This document shows positions 7,305 through 16,086 of a DNA stretch of 64,000 nucleotides, one piece after another; positions within the stretch are counted from its first letter, which is position 1, and every line of letters begins with the position of its first letter. Location of the stretch: assembly GCA_045586185.1 (NCBI GenBank), contig JAZMZV010000015.1:1-64000 (forward strand), in the 5' to 3' direction. This DNA is from RUG11551 sp045586185 (GTDB lineage: Bacteria > Planctomycetota > Planctomycetia > Pirellulales > Thermoguttaceae). The notes under the pieces are model-generated. The model was not told the DNA's origin, did no database searches, and saw only the letters and a list, made by a program, of their open reading frames with translations. A program made the translations under genes and the position numbers.

Positions 7305-9592
7305 TGGACGAGCAAAACAACAATTCGTTAGTAACGCCTCTTTTTGACGTTCCTCCGTTTTCATGGTCGCAGGCGGAAAAAGACCGTTATTACGACGCTG
7401 CGATTGCCGCGATGATGGAAAAGCACTCGCAGGCGTGTCCGGAATTCGCTCGGCTTGCCGCCGGCTTTGGCGGGAAAGACGTCTTTCTGCCCGTCCGACT
7501 GTTCAAACAGTATTCTTTGCGAAGCGTGCCGGAATCAGAAGTCGTCAAAACCATGACGTCGTCCGGCACGACAGGGCAAACGCCGTCGAGAATCTTTCTG
7601 GACAGGAACACGTCCGCCAACCAGTCGAAAGTCCTGATGAAAATCTGCTCTGATTTTCTCGGGTCTAAACGGTTGCCGATGCTGATTATCGACTCTCGCG
7701 CTACGATTAAAGACCGCAACCTGTTTTCCGCTCGCGGAGCTGGCATTTTGGGGTTCTCCATGCTGGGCAGAACGCCGACCTACGCCCTGGACGACAACAT
7801 GCACTTGGACTTGCCCGCCGTCGAGGCGTTTTTGGAAAAGAACGCCGACAGCGATATTTTCGTCTTCGGGTTTACGTTCATGATTTGGGAGCATTTCTAT
7901 CGCGAGCTGGCGGAAAAAGGCGTTCGGATTCCACTCGACAGAGGCATTCTCATTCACGGCGGCGGCTGGAAAAAACTGCTCGATCAGGCAGTTGACAACG
8001 AGACGTTCAAGCAAAAGCTCAACGAAGTCTGCGGGATCAAAAAGGTATACAATTATTACGGCATGGTTGAGCAAACCGGCTCCATTTTTATGGAATGCGA
8101 GTGCGGGCGTCTGCACGCGTCCAACTATTCAGACGTTATCATTCGCGACCCGCAGACGTTTGAACCTTTGCCCGTCGGTCAGCGCGGGCTGATTCAGCTC
8201 GTCTCCCTGTTGCCGGAAAGCTACCCGGGCTTCAGCCTCCTGTCGGAAGACGAAGGCGAACTGACCGGCGTCGACGACTGTCCCTGCGGTCGAAAAGGCA
8301 AGACGTTCAAAATTTACGGTCGAATTAAAAACGCCGAAGTCCGCGGCTGTTCCGATACGTATTCCGTCAATAAAGGTTTAGCGAGCAAGGAGCAGGACAG
8401 CGGCGCTAAGCTGTCCGTCTTGTGCGGCAAGTACGATTGCTGTGTTACAAACGCCCCGGTTCCCCCGGTTGAGCCGTATTCTCCGCTGGTTTGCGAGTTC
8501 CTGGACGAGCTGTCCCGCAGACTGCGTTCGGACGCGGAGGCGAAACAGTTCCCGGACGTTCAGACGTTTTCGTTCTGGTGCCGCAAGGCGTCGATTGCCA
8601 AAATGAAATCCGCCTACGAGGACGGCAAACGCCGGCTGGGGCGTGGAACAGTATTTCATATCGCGCCGTCGAACGTGCCGATTAACTTCGCGTTCTCGTA
8701 CGTTTTCGGTCTGCTGGCGGGTAACGCCAACGTCGTTCGAGTCCCGTCCAAACCGTTCCCGCAAACGGATGTCGTCTGCCGCGTCGTCAACGAAATCTTT
8801 GCCGATCCCAAATGGGACGGCATAGCCAAATCAACCGCGTTCGTTCAGTACGAGCGCAGCGACGAAATCACCGCTCAGCTTTCCGCTCAGGCGCAAGCCA
8901 GAATCATCTGGGGCGGCGACGCGACGATTCGTCACATTCAGCAGTTCCCCATCGACGTCCGCGGCGTGGAAGTCTCCTTTGCAGATCGTTATTCGTTCTG
9001 CATGATTAACGCAGACGCCGTCCTTCAGGCGGACGACGAGCAGATCGCCCGGCTCGGTCAGGCGTTCTATAACGACACGTATTTAATGGATCAAAACGCA
9101 TGTTCGTCCCCGCATCTGGTTGCCTGGTCAGGCGCGGACGTCGCAGCGGCGCAAGAGCGCTTCTGGTCAGCCGTCGAAACCGCAGCGAAGAAATACGATC
9201 TCCCGCCTGTCAAAGCCGTAGACAAACTCACGAAGATGTGTTGCAACTGTATCGACTTTGACGGCGTCGGTCAGACGATTCGTCAAAGCGGAACGCTCTG
9301 GCGCGCGCCGATTTGCGTTCTTCCCCAAAACCTCGACCAGCTTCGCGGTCAGTTTGGGCTGTTTTACGAATACACGCTCACGTCGTTAGACGAATTGTCG
9401 CCTGTTATTACGTCGCGATTCCAAACGTTGACAACTTTCGGCTGGGACAAGGCGCAGCTGGCGGACTGGATTGTAGAACGCGGAATTACCGGCGTCGACC
9501 GCATCGTCAATATCGGCGACGCGCTCGACATCGGCGTTATTTGGGACGGCTACGACATCGTCAAAACGCTCAGCCGAATCGTTACATATTAA
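7304..9592 (+). CDS. Fused LuxE-type acyl-protein synthetase and LuxC-type acyl reductase
   Basis: 762 residues from ATG 7304 (an in-frame TTG at 7301 lies inside the upstream stop region). The N-terminal part, about 1-375, is a LuxE/PaaK-like acyl transferase or synthetase domain with TSSGTTGQTPS near 85 and HGGGWKK near 220. The C-terminal part, about 385-762, is a LuxC-type NADPH-dependent acyl reductase of the aldehyde dehydrogenase fold, with the nucleophile Cys600 in DQNACSSPHLV and the nucleotide-binding region near APSNVPINF. In luminous bacteria separate LuxE and LuxC turn fatty acids into aldehydes; no luciferase genes are present. Here the pair likely reduces an ACP-bound acyl chain to an aldehyde. 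LuxC/LuxE-like genes with ACP, KASIII and SDR are also known in surface-glycan and flagellin-modification loci, a possible alternative role. Confidence 0.9.
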   Translation: MDEQNNNSLVTPLFDVPPFSWSQAEKDRYYDAAIAAMMEKHSQACPEFARLAAGFGGKDVFLPVRLFKQYSLRSVPESEVVKTMTSSGTTGQTPSRIFLDRNTSANQSKVLMKICSDFLGSKRLPMLIIDSRATIKDRNLFSARGAGILGFSMLGRTPTYALDDNMHLDLPAVEAFLEKNADSDIFVFGFTFMIWEHFYRELAEKGVRIPLDRGILIHGGGWKKLLDQAVDNETFKQKLNEVCGIKKVYNYYGMVEQTGSIFMECECGRLHASNYSDVIIRDPQTFEPLPVGQRGLIQLVSLLPESYPGFSLLSEDEGELTGVDDCPCGRKGKTFKIYGRIKNAEVRGCSDTYSVNKGLASKEQDSGAKLSVLCGKYDCCVTNAPVPPVEPYSPLVCEFLDELSRRLRSDAEAKQFPDVQTFSFWCRKASIAKMKSAYEDGKRRLGRGTVFHIAPSNVPINFAFSYVFGLLAGNANVVRVPSKPFPQTDVVCRVVNEIFADPKWDGIAKSTAFVQYERSDEITAQLSAQAQARIIWGGDATIRHIQQFPIDVRGVEVSFADRYSFCMINADAVLQADDEQIARLGQAFYNDTYLMDQNACSSPHLVAWSGADVAAAQERFWSAVETAAKKYDLPPVKAVDKLTKMCCNCIDFDGVGQTIRQSGTLWRAPICVLPQNLDQLRGQFGLFYEYTLTSLDELSPVITSRFQTLTTFGWDKAQLADWIVERGITGVDRIVNIGDALDIGVIWDGYDIVKTLSRIVTY

Positions 9593-9619
9593 ATACAGCC
9601 TTTTTAAAATATTAAAGCT

Positions 9620-10366
9620 ATGTTGTTACAAGGTAAAAATATTATCGTTACGGGTACCAACCGCGGCATGGGCAAGGCGATGGTTGAAGTCTTCGCCAAG
9701 CAAGGCGCCAACGTTTGGGCGTGCGCCCGAAAGGCGTCGGAGGAGTTTGAGCAGAATTGCCAATCTTTGGCGCAGCAGTACAACGTTGAGATCAAACCCG
9801 TCTACTTTGACCTGTCGAACAACGACGAGATCAAAGCCGGGTTCAAAACCATCATGGGCGAGAAAAAGCCCATTGACGGTCTGGTCAGCAACGCCGGCGT
9901 CATTTTAACGACTCTGTTCCAACTGACGACGATTGACAAGTTCAAGGAGATCTTTCAGGTCAACTTCTTCGGCCCCATGCTCTTTGAACAGTACGTTTCC
10001 AAGCTGATGATTAAACAGAAATCTGGAAGCATTGTCAATATCGCGTCAACGTCCGGGATTAACCCGCCGATTGGTCAGTCGGCTTACGGCGCCAGCAAAA
10101 ACGCCGTCATTGCAGCTACAATTGCAATCGCCAAAGAACTGGGAACGTACGGCGTTCGCGTCAATGCGATTGCGCCCAGCTTTACCAAAACCGACATGAC
10201 CAAAGACATGACGGACGACCAAACGCAGTCGGCGATTAACAACACGATTCTCAAACGGATGGGAGATCCGCAGGACGTTGCCAACGTTGCGACGTTCCTT
10301 TTGTCCGACCTCTCCTCGTACCTGACCGGACAGGTTATTCGCGTCGACGGCGGTCAGGCGAACTAA
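9620..10366 (+). CDS. Short-chain dehydrogenase/reductase, FabG-like
   Basis: 248 residues, classical SDR length. It has the NAD(P) motif TGTNRGMG near residue 11, NNAG-type SNAGV, the catalytic Ser of ASTSG, and YGASK (Tyr and Lys of the active site), then the usual C-terminal VDGG. Most likely a 3-oxoacyl-ACP reductase, or a reductase of the aldehyde made by the preceding enzyme. It is the last gene of the cluster, 27 nt after LuxE-LuxC and followed by a terminator. Confidence 0.92.
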   Translation: MLLQGKNIIVTGTNRGMGKAMVEVFAKQGANVWACARKASEEFEQNCQSLAQQYNVEIKPVYFDLSNNDEIKAGFKTIMGEKKPIDGLVSNAGVILTTLFQLTTIDKFKEIFQVNFFGPMLFEQYVSKLMIKQKSGSIVNIASTSGINPPIGQSAYGASKNAVIAATIAIAKELGTYGVRVNAIAPSFTKTDMTKDMTDDQTQSAINNTILKRMGDPQDVANVATFLLSDLSSYLTGQVIRVDGGQAN

Positions 10367-10373
10367 AAACTAA

Positions 10374-10404
10374 AAAAGCGAGCGTCATATTGGCGCTCGC
10401 TTTT
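10374..10404. terminator. Strong bidirectional intrinsic terminator
   Basis: AAAAGCGAGCG and CGCTCGCTTTT form an 11-bp stem with a 9-nt loop, A-rich before and T-rich after. It can end the lipid cluster on the + strand and hisS on the - strand, whose stop codon is 28 nt away. Confidence 0.9.
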
Positions 10405-10431
10405 CTTTTTGTTAATTGGATTCTGTTGAGC

Positions 10432-11736
10432 TTATTTGAACGCAGCGGCAAGGTCCGTCATGGGGACGTCTTTCTGAGAGCCGTCGGCAAGATTTTTAAT
10501 CTGGACTTTGCCTTCCTCAAACTCTTTGCTGCCGGCAATGACGACGTACTTGAACCCTTTACGGTCTGCGTACTGCATTTGCGCTTTGATCTTTTTCGGT
10601 TCCGGATACAGCTCGACTTTCACACCGGCGTTACGCAGTTCAACGGACATTTTGATGTAGTCGTTGAGGCGTTCGGCGTCGAAAAACAGAATCAAAACGT
10701 CAGCAGGGGTTTTGGCGTCGGGCAGTTTGCCGAGTTCTTCCATCGCTGCCAACAGTCTGTCCAAGCCCAGCGAAGCGCCGATGCCCGGCAGCTGTTGTTT
10801 GGTGTACAGTTCCGCGAGGTTGTCGTATCGACCGCCGGAACAGACCGACCCGATTTTGGGAAGTTCCGTTAAGAACGTCTCGAAAATGACGCCGGTGTAG
10901 TAATCCAACCCGCGGGCGATGGACAGGTCAATTTGAACGGCGGAATCGGCAATGCCAGCCGCCTTCGCGCCGTCGAGAATCTGACGAAGCCGGGCGATTC
11001 CTGCTTGAGCCAGTTCGCTATCTGACGCAATCTCCGAAAGTCGTGACAAAACCTCGTCGTTCGTTCCCGTCAGCGACGCCATCGCCAAAAGGGATTCGCA
11101 CTGCTCGTCCGTTGCGCCGGCGGTTTGCTTGAGTTCTTCGATTACCTTTTCCGCCCCGACTTTAGGGAGTTTGTCGATTGCGCGCAAAACGGAAACCGAC
11201 TTGTCGCGCAAGTTCATCGTTTCCAAAACTCCGTTGAGAATCTGGCGGTTGTTGACGTGAATGACAAACTGGTCTTTGAATCCGAGCCGGCAAAAAAGCG
11301 TGTAGATTACCAGAACCGCCTCGATATCCGATTCGACGCCAGTCGTGCCAATCGTGTCGAAGTCGCACTGAACGAACTCGCGATACCGCCCGTGCTGCGT
11401 ATTCTCTCCGCGCCAAACCGGGGCAATGTGGTATCGCTTAAACGGCGTGCCGAGTTCGTTAATATGCTGAGCTGAAAATCGGGCAAGCGGCACCGTCAGG
11501 TCAAACCGCATGCCGACGTTGCGCCCGCCGGCGTCCTGGAACTTGTACATCTGCTTGTCCGTTTCGTCGGAGCCTTTGCCTTGAAGAATCTCCAGATATT
11601 CCAGAGCAGGCGTGTCGATCGGAGCGAAGCCAAAAGATTCGTACACCTCCGCCGCAGCGTTGATAATCTGACGGCGGGGAATCATCGTTTCCGGAAGGTA
11701 GTCCCGGAAACCCTTAAGCGTTTGAGGGGTAATCAT
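10432..11736 (-). CDS. hisS: Histidine-tRNA ligase
   Basis: 434 residues, normal for bacterial HisRS. Class II motifs are clear: motif 2 GRYREFVQCDFD near 110, the histidine-A sequence ARGLDYYTG near 270, CSGGRYDNL near 300 and a C-terminal anticodon-binding domain. It charges tRNA-His in the cytoplasm. It is the last gene of a probable infA-ykgJ-hisS transcript, with 128 nt between it and the preceding gene. Confidence 0.97.
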   Translation of the reverse strand: MITPQTLKGFRDYLPETMIPRRQIINAAAEVYESFGFAPIDTPALEYLEILQGKGSDETDKQMYKFQDAGGRNVGMRFDLTVPLARFSAQHINELGTPFKRYHIAPVWRGENTQHGRYREFVQCDFDTIGTTGVESDIEAVLVIYTLFCRLGFKDQFVIHVNNRQILNGVLETMNLRDKSVSVLRAIDKLPKVGAEKVIEELKQTAGATDEQCESLLAMASLTGTNDEVLSRLSEIASDSELAQAGIARLRQILDGAKAAGIADSAVQIDLSIARGLDYYTGVIFETFLTELPKIGSVCSGGRYDNLAELYTKQQLPGIGASLGLDRLLAAMEELGKLPDAKTPADVLILFFDAERLNDYIKMSVELRNAGVKVELYPEPKKIKAQMQYADRKGFKYVVIAGSKEFEEGKVQIKNLADGSQKDVPMTDLAAAFK

Positions 11737-11864
11737 AAGTAGTCGGATGTATATGGAAGGAGCAAGGAGGGAGGATTTTATTCAGAGTTTGCTATTCTTG
11801 AAACAGGGAGGACAGGCGACAGCAAAACTCGCTGCAAATCCATCCTGGACTTCTTCGCTAAAAA

Positions 11865-12302
11865 CTAATGAGCAGTTCGAATCGACTCGCCGTTTTTCGG
11901 TCCCAGCAGGGCTTCTGCGTATTCGAAAAGCTGTTCGGAGTCGTCAAAAAACTTGTCGTAGACCCAGTTGTCTTCGTACTCGCAGCGATCCGTTGAATAA
12001 ATGCGGCACACGTCAGGGCGATGTTCGTAATTTTTGCAGTAGTTGTCGTCGCCGAGGTTTTTGCATTTGGTGGAAACGAGCAGAAACCAGCTGTCGTCTT
12101 CCGTAAAAATGGCGGCGTGCTCGTGCAAAATATACCATCGATAGTTTTCAAAGTCTGCCCAATCCGTTGGAGGGTCGATAGCCAAGGCGAAATATCGACA
12201 GCATTTTCCGTTGCAGTAGTCGCACAAATTGACTCCTTCCGGCAGCGTGTCCCGATCTGGCTTGGTGAGAGCAATTTTCGACGAAGTATAAATCTGAGCC
12301 AT
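11865..12302 (-). CDS. YkgJ-family cysteine-cluster protein
   Basis: 145 residues with the typical pattern of the YkgJ/UPF0153 family: CDYCNGKCC near 27-35 and further cysteines at CKNLGDDNYC, DVCRIY and DRCE, likely binding a metal or iron-sulfur cluster. The biochemical role of the family is unsettled. An AAAGGAA ribosome site precedes ATG 12302. It lies 42 nt after infA and before hisS in the same direction. Confidence 0.85.
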   Translation of the reverse strand: MAQIYTSSKIALTKPDRDTLPEGVNLCDYCNGKCCRYFALAIDPPTDWADFENYRWYILHEHAAIFTEDDSWFLLVSTKCKNLGDDNYCKNYEHRPDVCRIYSTDRCEYEDNWVYDKFFDDSEQLFEYAEALLGPKNGESIRTAH

Positions 12303-12344
12303 AAAATATTCCTTTATTTTATTAAAAGAAGAAGGAATTGCTTT

Positions 12345-12569
12345 TTATTTATCGCGATAAATGATTCGACCGCGATCCAGGTCATAAGGACTGATCGCAA
12401 CGGTAACGTGGTCTCCGGCGACTACGCGAATGAAACTCTTTCGCATTTTACCAGCCAGACGGCAGGTAACGATGTGTTCGGAATTGTCAAGTTTAACGAT
12501 AAACGCTCCGCGGACGGCTTCTTTCACTACTCCAGTAGCTTGAATGAATTCTTCTTCTTTGTTACTCAT
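12345..12569 (-). CDS. infA: Translation initiation factor IF-1
   Basis: 74 residues from ATG 12569, which has GAGGT five to six bases upstream; an in-frame upstream extension lacks such a site. The S1/OB-fold sequence is diagnostic: FIQATGVVKEAV, VTCRLAGKMRKSFIRV and GDHVTVAISPYDLDRGRI. IF-1 binds the 30S A site during initiation. Its strong promoter lies 65 nt upstream, and the ykgJ and hisS genes follow. Confidence 0.96.
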   Translation of the reverse strand: MSNKEEEFIQATGVVKEAVRGAFIVKLDNSEHIVTCRLAGKMRKSFIRVVAGDHVTVAISPYDLDRGRIIYRDK

Positions 12570-12633
12570 ATAGTACCTCGTCATAACAACCATAAGAAAT
12601 TTCTAGCTGTAACCGCTACAGTCTAGTCTTACT

Positions 12634-12661
12634 ATTATACAGGAATTTTCTTTTTTGTCAA
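12634..12661 (-). promoter_or_regulatory. Sigma70-type promoter for infA
   Basis: On the - strand TTGACA (12656-12661), a 16-nt spacer and TATAAT (12634-12639) match consensus at all twelve positions. Transcription should begin near 12627, giving a leader of about 57 nt. Confidence 0.85.
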
Positions 12662-12734
12662 ATAAATTAAATGGGAAATTTTAAAAAAGAACAAAAAAAA
12701 TTAATAGTTTTTGTTCAATAATTATTTAATTGTC

Positions 12735-12762
12735 TTGACATGACTAACAATTAATGTATAAT
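12735..12762 (+). promoter_or_regulatory. Sigma70-type promoter for the Fur-family gene
   Basis: TTGACA 12735-12740, 16-nt spacer and TATAAT 12757-12762, all consensus, divergent from the infA promoter. Just upstream (about 12714-12731) is an AT-rich run with an ATAATTAT dyad, loosely like a Fur/PerR box, which would allow autoregulation; that last point is speculative. Confidence 0.75.
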
Positions 12763-12847
12763 TTTGACGTAAATAAAAGACGGCTCGCGTATTTTAGTAA
12801 AAGATTTGTCGTTATCGTCCAACCTCATCTTGTTTGTATTCAAAGCC

Positions 12848-13273
12848 ATGTGTCAGAATTTTGAAGAAATGTGTAAAAATCGCGGTTTATCCATAACCGT
12901 TCAGAGACAGCAAGTATATCAGGCTCTGATGACATTTACTTCTCATCCAACTGTTGACGTTGTTTACGATCAGGTGCGAAAGTCTATCCCGACGATTTCC
13001 CGTGCGACTGTTTATCGAACGCTTGAAACGCTGGCGGACGAAGGACTTATACAGAGAGTGCTGCATCCAGGTTCGTCCGCTCGATACGACGGCAACCCGA
13101 AGCCGCACGCTCACATAGTTTGTAAAGTTTGTGGCAAGACAGAAGACTGCATGGATTCCAGCTTGATCTCGACGCCTTACCCAAGCCGCTCGTCTACAGG
13201 ATTTACGATTACCGAGTGCGAAATTACGTACCGCGGCGTCTGTCCGGAATGTCAGCGAAAAACACAAGCATAG
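12848..13273 (+). CDS. Fur-family metalloregulator, PerR-like
   Basis: 141 residues from ATG 12848 (MCQNFEEM); a TTG at 12806 in the same frame would add 14 non-conserved hydrophobic residues. It has the winged-helix part with ISRATVYRTLETL as the recognition helix, the metal-binding KPHAHIVCKVCGK, and a second CxxC near the C-terminus (CPEC) for the structural zinc. Fur-family proteins repress iron-uptake or peroxide-defence genes; which signal is sensed here cannot be told. A flavodoxin gene follows 87 nt downstream, consistent with iron or redox control, and a ferritin lies far away in this window. Confidence 0.88.
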   Translation: MCQNFEEMCKNRGLSITVQRQQVYQALMTFTSHPTVDVVYDQVRKSIPTISRATVYRTLETLADEGLIQRVLHPGSSARYDGNPKPHAHIVCKVCGKTEDCMDSSLISTPYPSRSSTGFTITECEITYRGVCPECQRKTQA

Positions 13274-13360
13274 GCAGCAAAACTCATTTATGTACAAAAA
13301 TTTAAGCAAGTCTTTCGCCAATACAGTCCATAAATCTATTCAATTATAAGGAGATATTCA

Positions 13361-13840
13361 ATGAGCAAACCATTGGTAGCGTATTTCAGCGCCAGCGGCG
13401 TTACAGCAGCGGTGGCGAAAAAACTGGCTGCGGCTATCGGCGCAGATCTGTTTGAAATTGAACCGGAAGTGTTTTATACGGAAGAGGATTTAGACTGGCG
13501 AAACAGCAACAGCCGAAGTTCAGTCGAGATGAACGACCGTTCCTGCCGTCCGGCGATTGAGTCCAAGGTGGAAAACATGGCGCAGTACGACGTCGTTTTC
13601 GTCGGGTTCCCCGTCTGGTGGTATCGGGAACCGTCCATTATCGACACGTTCATGGAAGCGCACGATTTCAGCGGGAAGAAAGTCGTTCCCTTCTGCACGT
13701 CGGGCGGAAACACGATGGGCGCTGCCGCTAAAAACATTCAGGCGCTGGCTTCCGGAGCAATGGTCGTTGACGGCATGAGGTTTGTTTCCAGCGTTTCTGA
13801 AAAAGAGCTTAAAGCCTGGGCGGAAAGCGTCGTGGATTAA
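13361..13840 (+). CDS. Flavodoxin
   Basis: 159 residues. The FMN phosphate loop is YFSASGVTAAVAKKLA near 9, then FVGFPVWWYREP near 83 and FCTSGGNTMG near 109, the usual flavodoxin_4 pattern. It is probably a one-electron carrier replacing ferredoxin, or an NADPH-linked quinone or FMN enzyme. AAGGAG lies before ATG 13361. The Fur-family regulator upstream and the DUF4405 heme-type membrane protein downstream point to a redox unit. Confidence 0.9.
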   Translation: MSKPLVAYFSASGVTAAVAKKLAAAIGADLFEIEPEVFYTEEDLDWRNSNSRSSVEMNDRSCRPAIESKVENMAQYDVVFVGFPVWWYREPSIIDTFMEAHDFSGKKVVPFCTSGGNTMGAAAKNIQALASGAMVVDGMRFVSSVSEKELKAWAESVVD

Positions 13841-13957
13841 GCTGTTAGCTATTAGCTTCTAGCTGTTAGCTTGAAGGTTTCTGGTTCTTAGCGTTTACAT
13901 TTAAAGCCTGAAACACAATCAAAAAGCTAATAGCTAATAGCTAGAGGCTAGCAGCTT
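13840..13957. repeat. AGCT-type bipartite dispersed repeat, copy 1
   Basis: Left arm 13840-13872 is built from AGCTGTTAGC and AGCTATTAGC units; right arm 13923-13957 has the complementary AAGCTAATAGCT units. The arms are separated by about 50 nt that include TTGAAGGTTTC and TTTAAAGCC, partly shared with copy 3 at 52001. It lies between the flavodoxin and DUF4405 genes. The arms could fold into a long imperfect stem. Confidence 0.8.
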
Positions 13958-13983
13958 ATTCTAACCGAATACCCATATTCCCC

Positions 13984-14787
13984 ATGACTCCCAAAGCGAA
14001 TCGAATCGTCCGGCTGGTTCTCGACGCCTTTATGCTCCTTATGCTGACGCAGTTGATGGCGTATCACGCCTCAAGCGAAGCGGCGCACGAATGGCATGGC
14101 GTCGTTTTGACAGCGTTGCTTGTTGTTCATCAGTGGCTTAACAGACGCTGGTACGGGTCGCTGTTTTCCGGTCGATACACCCTTCAGCGCGCTGTCATGA
14201 CAGGCGTTTTTGCGTTGACGCTAATCGCTTATGCTCTGACAGCGTTTTGCGGCTTGGCGATGAGCGCTCACGCTGCGCCGTTCCTCTATGGGCTGGCGCC
14301 GTCGTCGTTTGTCCGACCGGCTCACCTGGCGGCGTCCTACTGGGCGTTTATCCTGACGGGAATCCACGTTGGGCTGCACATCCCCGCAATGTTCGGGCGA
14401 TTCAAGCCGGGAAGAACAGCAAAAGCCCTTTTGTATATCGCGTCGACCGCGATTGCCGGCGTCGGATTTTATTTGTTCTTAAAGAACGGGATTCTCGATT
14501 ATATTTTCTTACAGACGTCGTACGCAGCCGTCGACCCCAACAAAACGCTGTGGTTTTCCGTCTTGGAAAACGTTCTCATTCTTTCATTTTGGGCGTATGC
14601 AGGCGCGCTGATAATTTCAGCAATAAAAACAACTGGCAAGAGCCGCTTCTTGCCGGTCTTGGGAATAATTGTCGCGGCGCTTATCGGCTGGACGTTAAAT
14701 GTAACAGTTCCTCAATCAGACTCGCCGGTTGAGGAGATTGAAATCGACTTGGGCGAATCCTTGTACAGCCGTTTCAGCCCTTTCTGA
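13984..14787 (+). CDS. DUF4405-type membrane protein (cytochrome b561-like)
   Basis: 267 residues with about six membrane segments. Histidines fit the heme-ligand pattern of DUF4405 proteins: HEWHGVVLTALLVVHQWLNR near 35-54, and HLAASYWAFILTGIHVGLH near 118-137. It likely moves electrons in the cytoplasmic membrane; pairing with a flavodoxin gene is seen in anaerobes. The C-terminal end (GIIVAALIGWTLNVTVPQ onward) occurs again, degenerate, at 21973-22078. Confidence 0.82.
   Translation: MTPKANRIVRLVLDAFMLLMLTQLMAYHASSEAAHEWHGVVLTALLVVHQWLNRRWYGSLFSGRYTLQRAVMTGVFALTLIAYALTAFCGLAMSAHAAPFLYGLAPSSFVRPAHLAASYWAFILTGIHVGLHIPAMFGRFKPGRTAKALLYIASTAIAGVGFYLFLKNGILDYIFLQTSYAAVDPNKTLWFSVLENVLILSFWAYAGALIISAIKTTGKSRFLPVLGIIVAALIGWTLNVTVPQSDSPVEEIEIDLGESLYSRFSPF
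14661..14745 (+). repeat. DUF4405 gene 3' end, intact copy of a direct repeat
   Basis: These 85 nt match 21973-22057 at about 69 positions by eye (about 80%), in the same orientation, 7.3 kb apart. The two copies bracket the accessory module. The segment also contains TCCTCAA and TTGAGGA as an inverted pair. Confidence 0.8.
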
Positions 14788-15194
14788 TAAAATTCTCAAT
14801 TGGTCTTCAAATATAAGAAGCTGGAATCCATTTCGCAGCAACAGGCGATCAATCACCCCAGCGATTGCTTAATAATATGGAGTAATACTGCAGCGGATTA
14901 TCGATAACTCCGAGATACGAAAAAATTTTTTAAAAAAACGGTAACAGTTTTGATTACTCATTCGTATATACCTCTACAAATTTAGTTAAATTCAACAGTT
15001 TTTTTCCTAAACAGCTTATCTGCATCAGGTAGGCGCATATCGGAAGGATCAAAAAAAACATGAAATTACTACACACTTACATCAAACCGAGACTCCCCAT
15101 TTAATGCGTTATATTATGGTTTATGAATTGGAGACCTATGTATAAAAACTAAGTTTTTTTGGGGTTGTCGCATTGAAAATTGACGAGAACTCCA
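14788..15194. other. Non-coding gap at the left edge of the accessory module
   Basis: No convincing gene. It is AT-rich with runs of A and T near 14927-14940 and 15000-15060. Its right end holds TATATT (15110-15115) and a leader (from 15129) that matches the leader of the paralogous gene at 16130, so the promoter and transcript start of the first module gene are probably here; no good -35 box is visible. Confidence 0.5.
15129..15165 (+). promoter_or_regulatory. Conserved leader element, copy 1
   Basis: GGAGACC, then TGTATAAAAACTAAGTTTT, then GGTTGTCGC. The same order is kept at 16130-16167 before the paralogous gene, while sequence between this element and the start codon differs. AAAAC and GTTTT can pair around a three-base loop. 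It may be an RNA signal or a protein-binding site shared by the two genes. Confidence 0.55.
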
Positions 15195-15935
15195 ATGAAA
15201 CTCATTAACGAACTTATTGAATTTGCCCTTCAGCATGATATGCTCTCCGAAGAGCATAAACAACAGCTGCAGAGAGACGGGTTTTACAAGTTCTATCACG
15301 AAGACAACGATGAAGAGCAGGAAACCTATTGGGAGCGTATTGCACGAGAAAATCGGGAACGCGAAGAACGGGAACAGGACTGTCTTGAAGATGAACTTGA
15401 CCGAACCTATTATGGCGACTATTACCATCCTGGAAAGCATTACGGCAAGCGTCATCACGGCGGTGGGAGAAAATCTCACAAAACCAAAAAATCCGAACTG
15501 GAAATTCCGGATTTGGAACGCCGCGTGCGCGCGTCCTTCAAAAAGTGGGACAAATCTCTCAAACCGCTCGTCCAGACGGTTTCCTTCCTCACAAACCATG
15601 GAATGAACGCTCAGGGACGCGACCTGTCCACGTGGCAGAACGCCTCAAACTGGCTTTTCGAGGTTAATGAACAAAGGTTTTTGGATGCAGTCTCCCAACT
15701 CGAGGTTGCACAAATGCTCAAGTTCACTCAACTTTGCAGCCTTCTTACGTGGCGCTCTATGCGGGAACTGCTTGCTGAACCGATCCGTCAGTGCAAAGGC
15801 GAATGCGTTACCACGTTCAAAGAACTGATTCGGGGTACGAACGAGCCGCTTTCCGAAAGCGCGGAAACTATGATACAGGACGAACTTTTCGCTCAAGTTT
15901 ACAGACTGGCGACTGGTTGGTCGAAAATCTGTTAG
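15195..15935 (+). CDS. Module protein A: unrecognised, paralogue of module protein B
   Basis: 246 residues from ATG 15195; the paralogue starts at the same MKLI. Residues 1-30 (MKLINELIEFALQHDMLSEE onward) and the later DELDRTYYGDYYHPG motif are almost identical to protein B. Between them is a Glu/Arg-rich, probably coiled segment; after a Gly/His/Lys-rich hinge the C-terminal 150 residues are helical and differ strongly from B. No signal peptide or membrane segment. I recognise no family. A conserved N-terminus with a varied C-terminus suggests a common docking or regulatory part joined to different partner-binding parts. Confidence 0.8.
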   Translation: MKLINELIEFALQHDMLSEEHKQQLQRDGFYKFYHEDNDEEQETYWERIARENREREEREQDCLEDELDRTYYGDYYHPGKHYGKRHHGGGRKSHKTKKSELEIPDLERRVRASFKKWDKSLKPLVQTVSFLTNHGMNAQGRDLSTWQNASNWLFEVNEQRFLDAVSQLEVAQMLKFTQLCSLLTWRSMRELLAEPIRQCKGECVTTFKELIRGTNEPLSESAETMIQDELFAQVYRLATGWSKIC

Positions 15936-16086
15936 TTTTGGTTATCAGTTTCCAGTTTTCAGATTTGACTAATAACGGATGACCGGCGCAGACGCCCTCG
16001 GGATCGAGAGGAATTTCCGTTCCTATCAGGAAGAACAGACCGTGAAGAATTGAAAAACAAGATGTTTCCCCCACCCGCCAAAACCC

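Noticed and set aside
7304..9592. Bioluminescence (lux) operon
   Set aside because: Only LuxE- and LuxC-like domains are present; luxA, luxB and luxD are absent and the neighbours are fatty-acid or polyketide genes.
14788..15128. Integrase or attachment site at the left edge of the accessory module
   Set aside because: No recombinase gene, tRNA gene or clean short direct repeat was found; the only boundary signal is the DUF4405 fragment pair.
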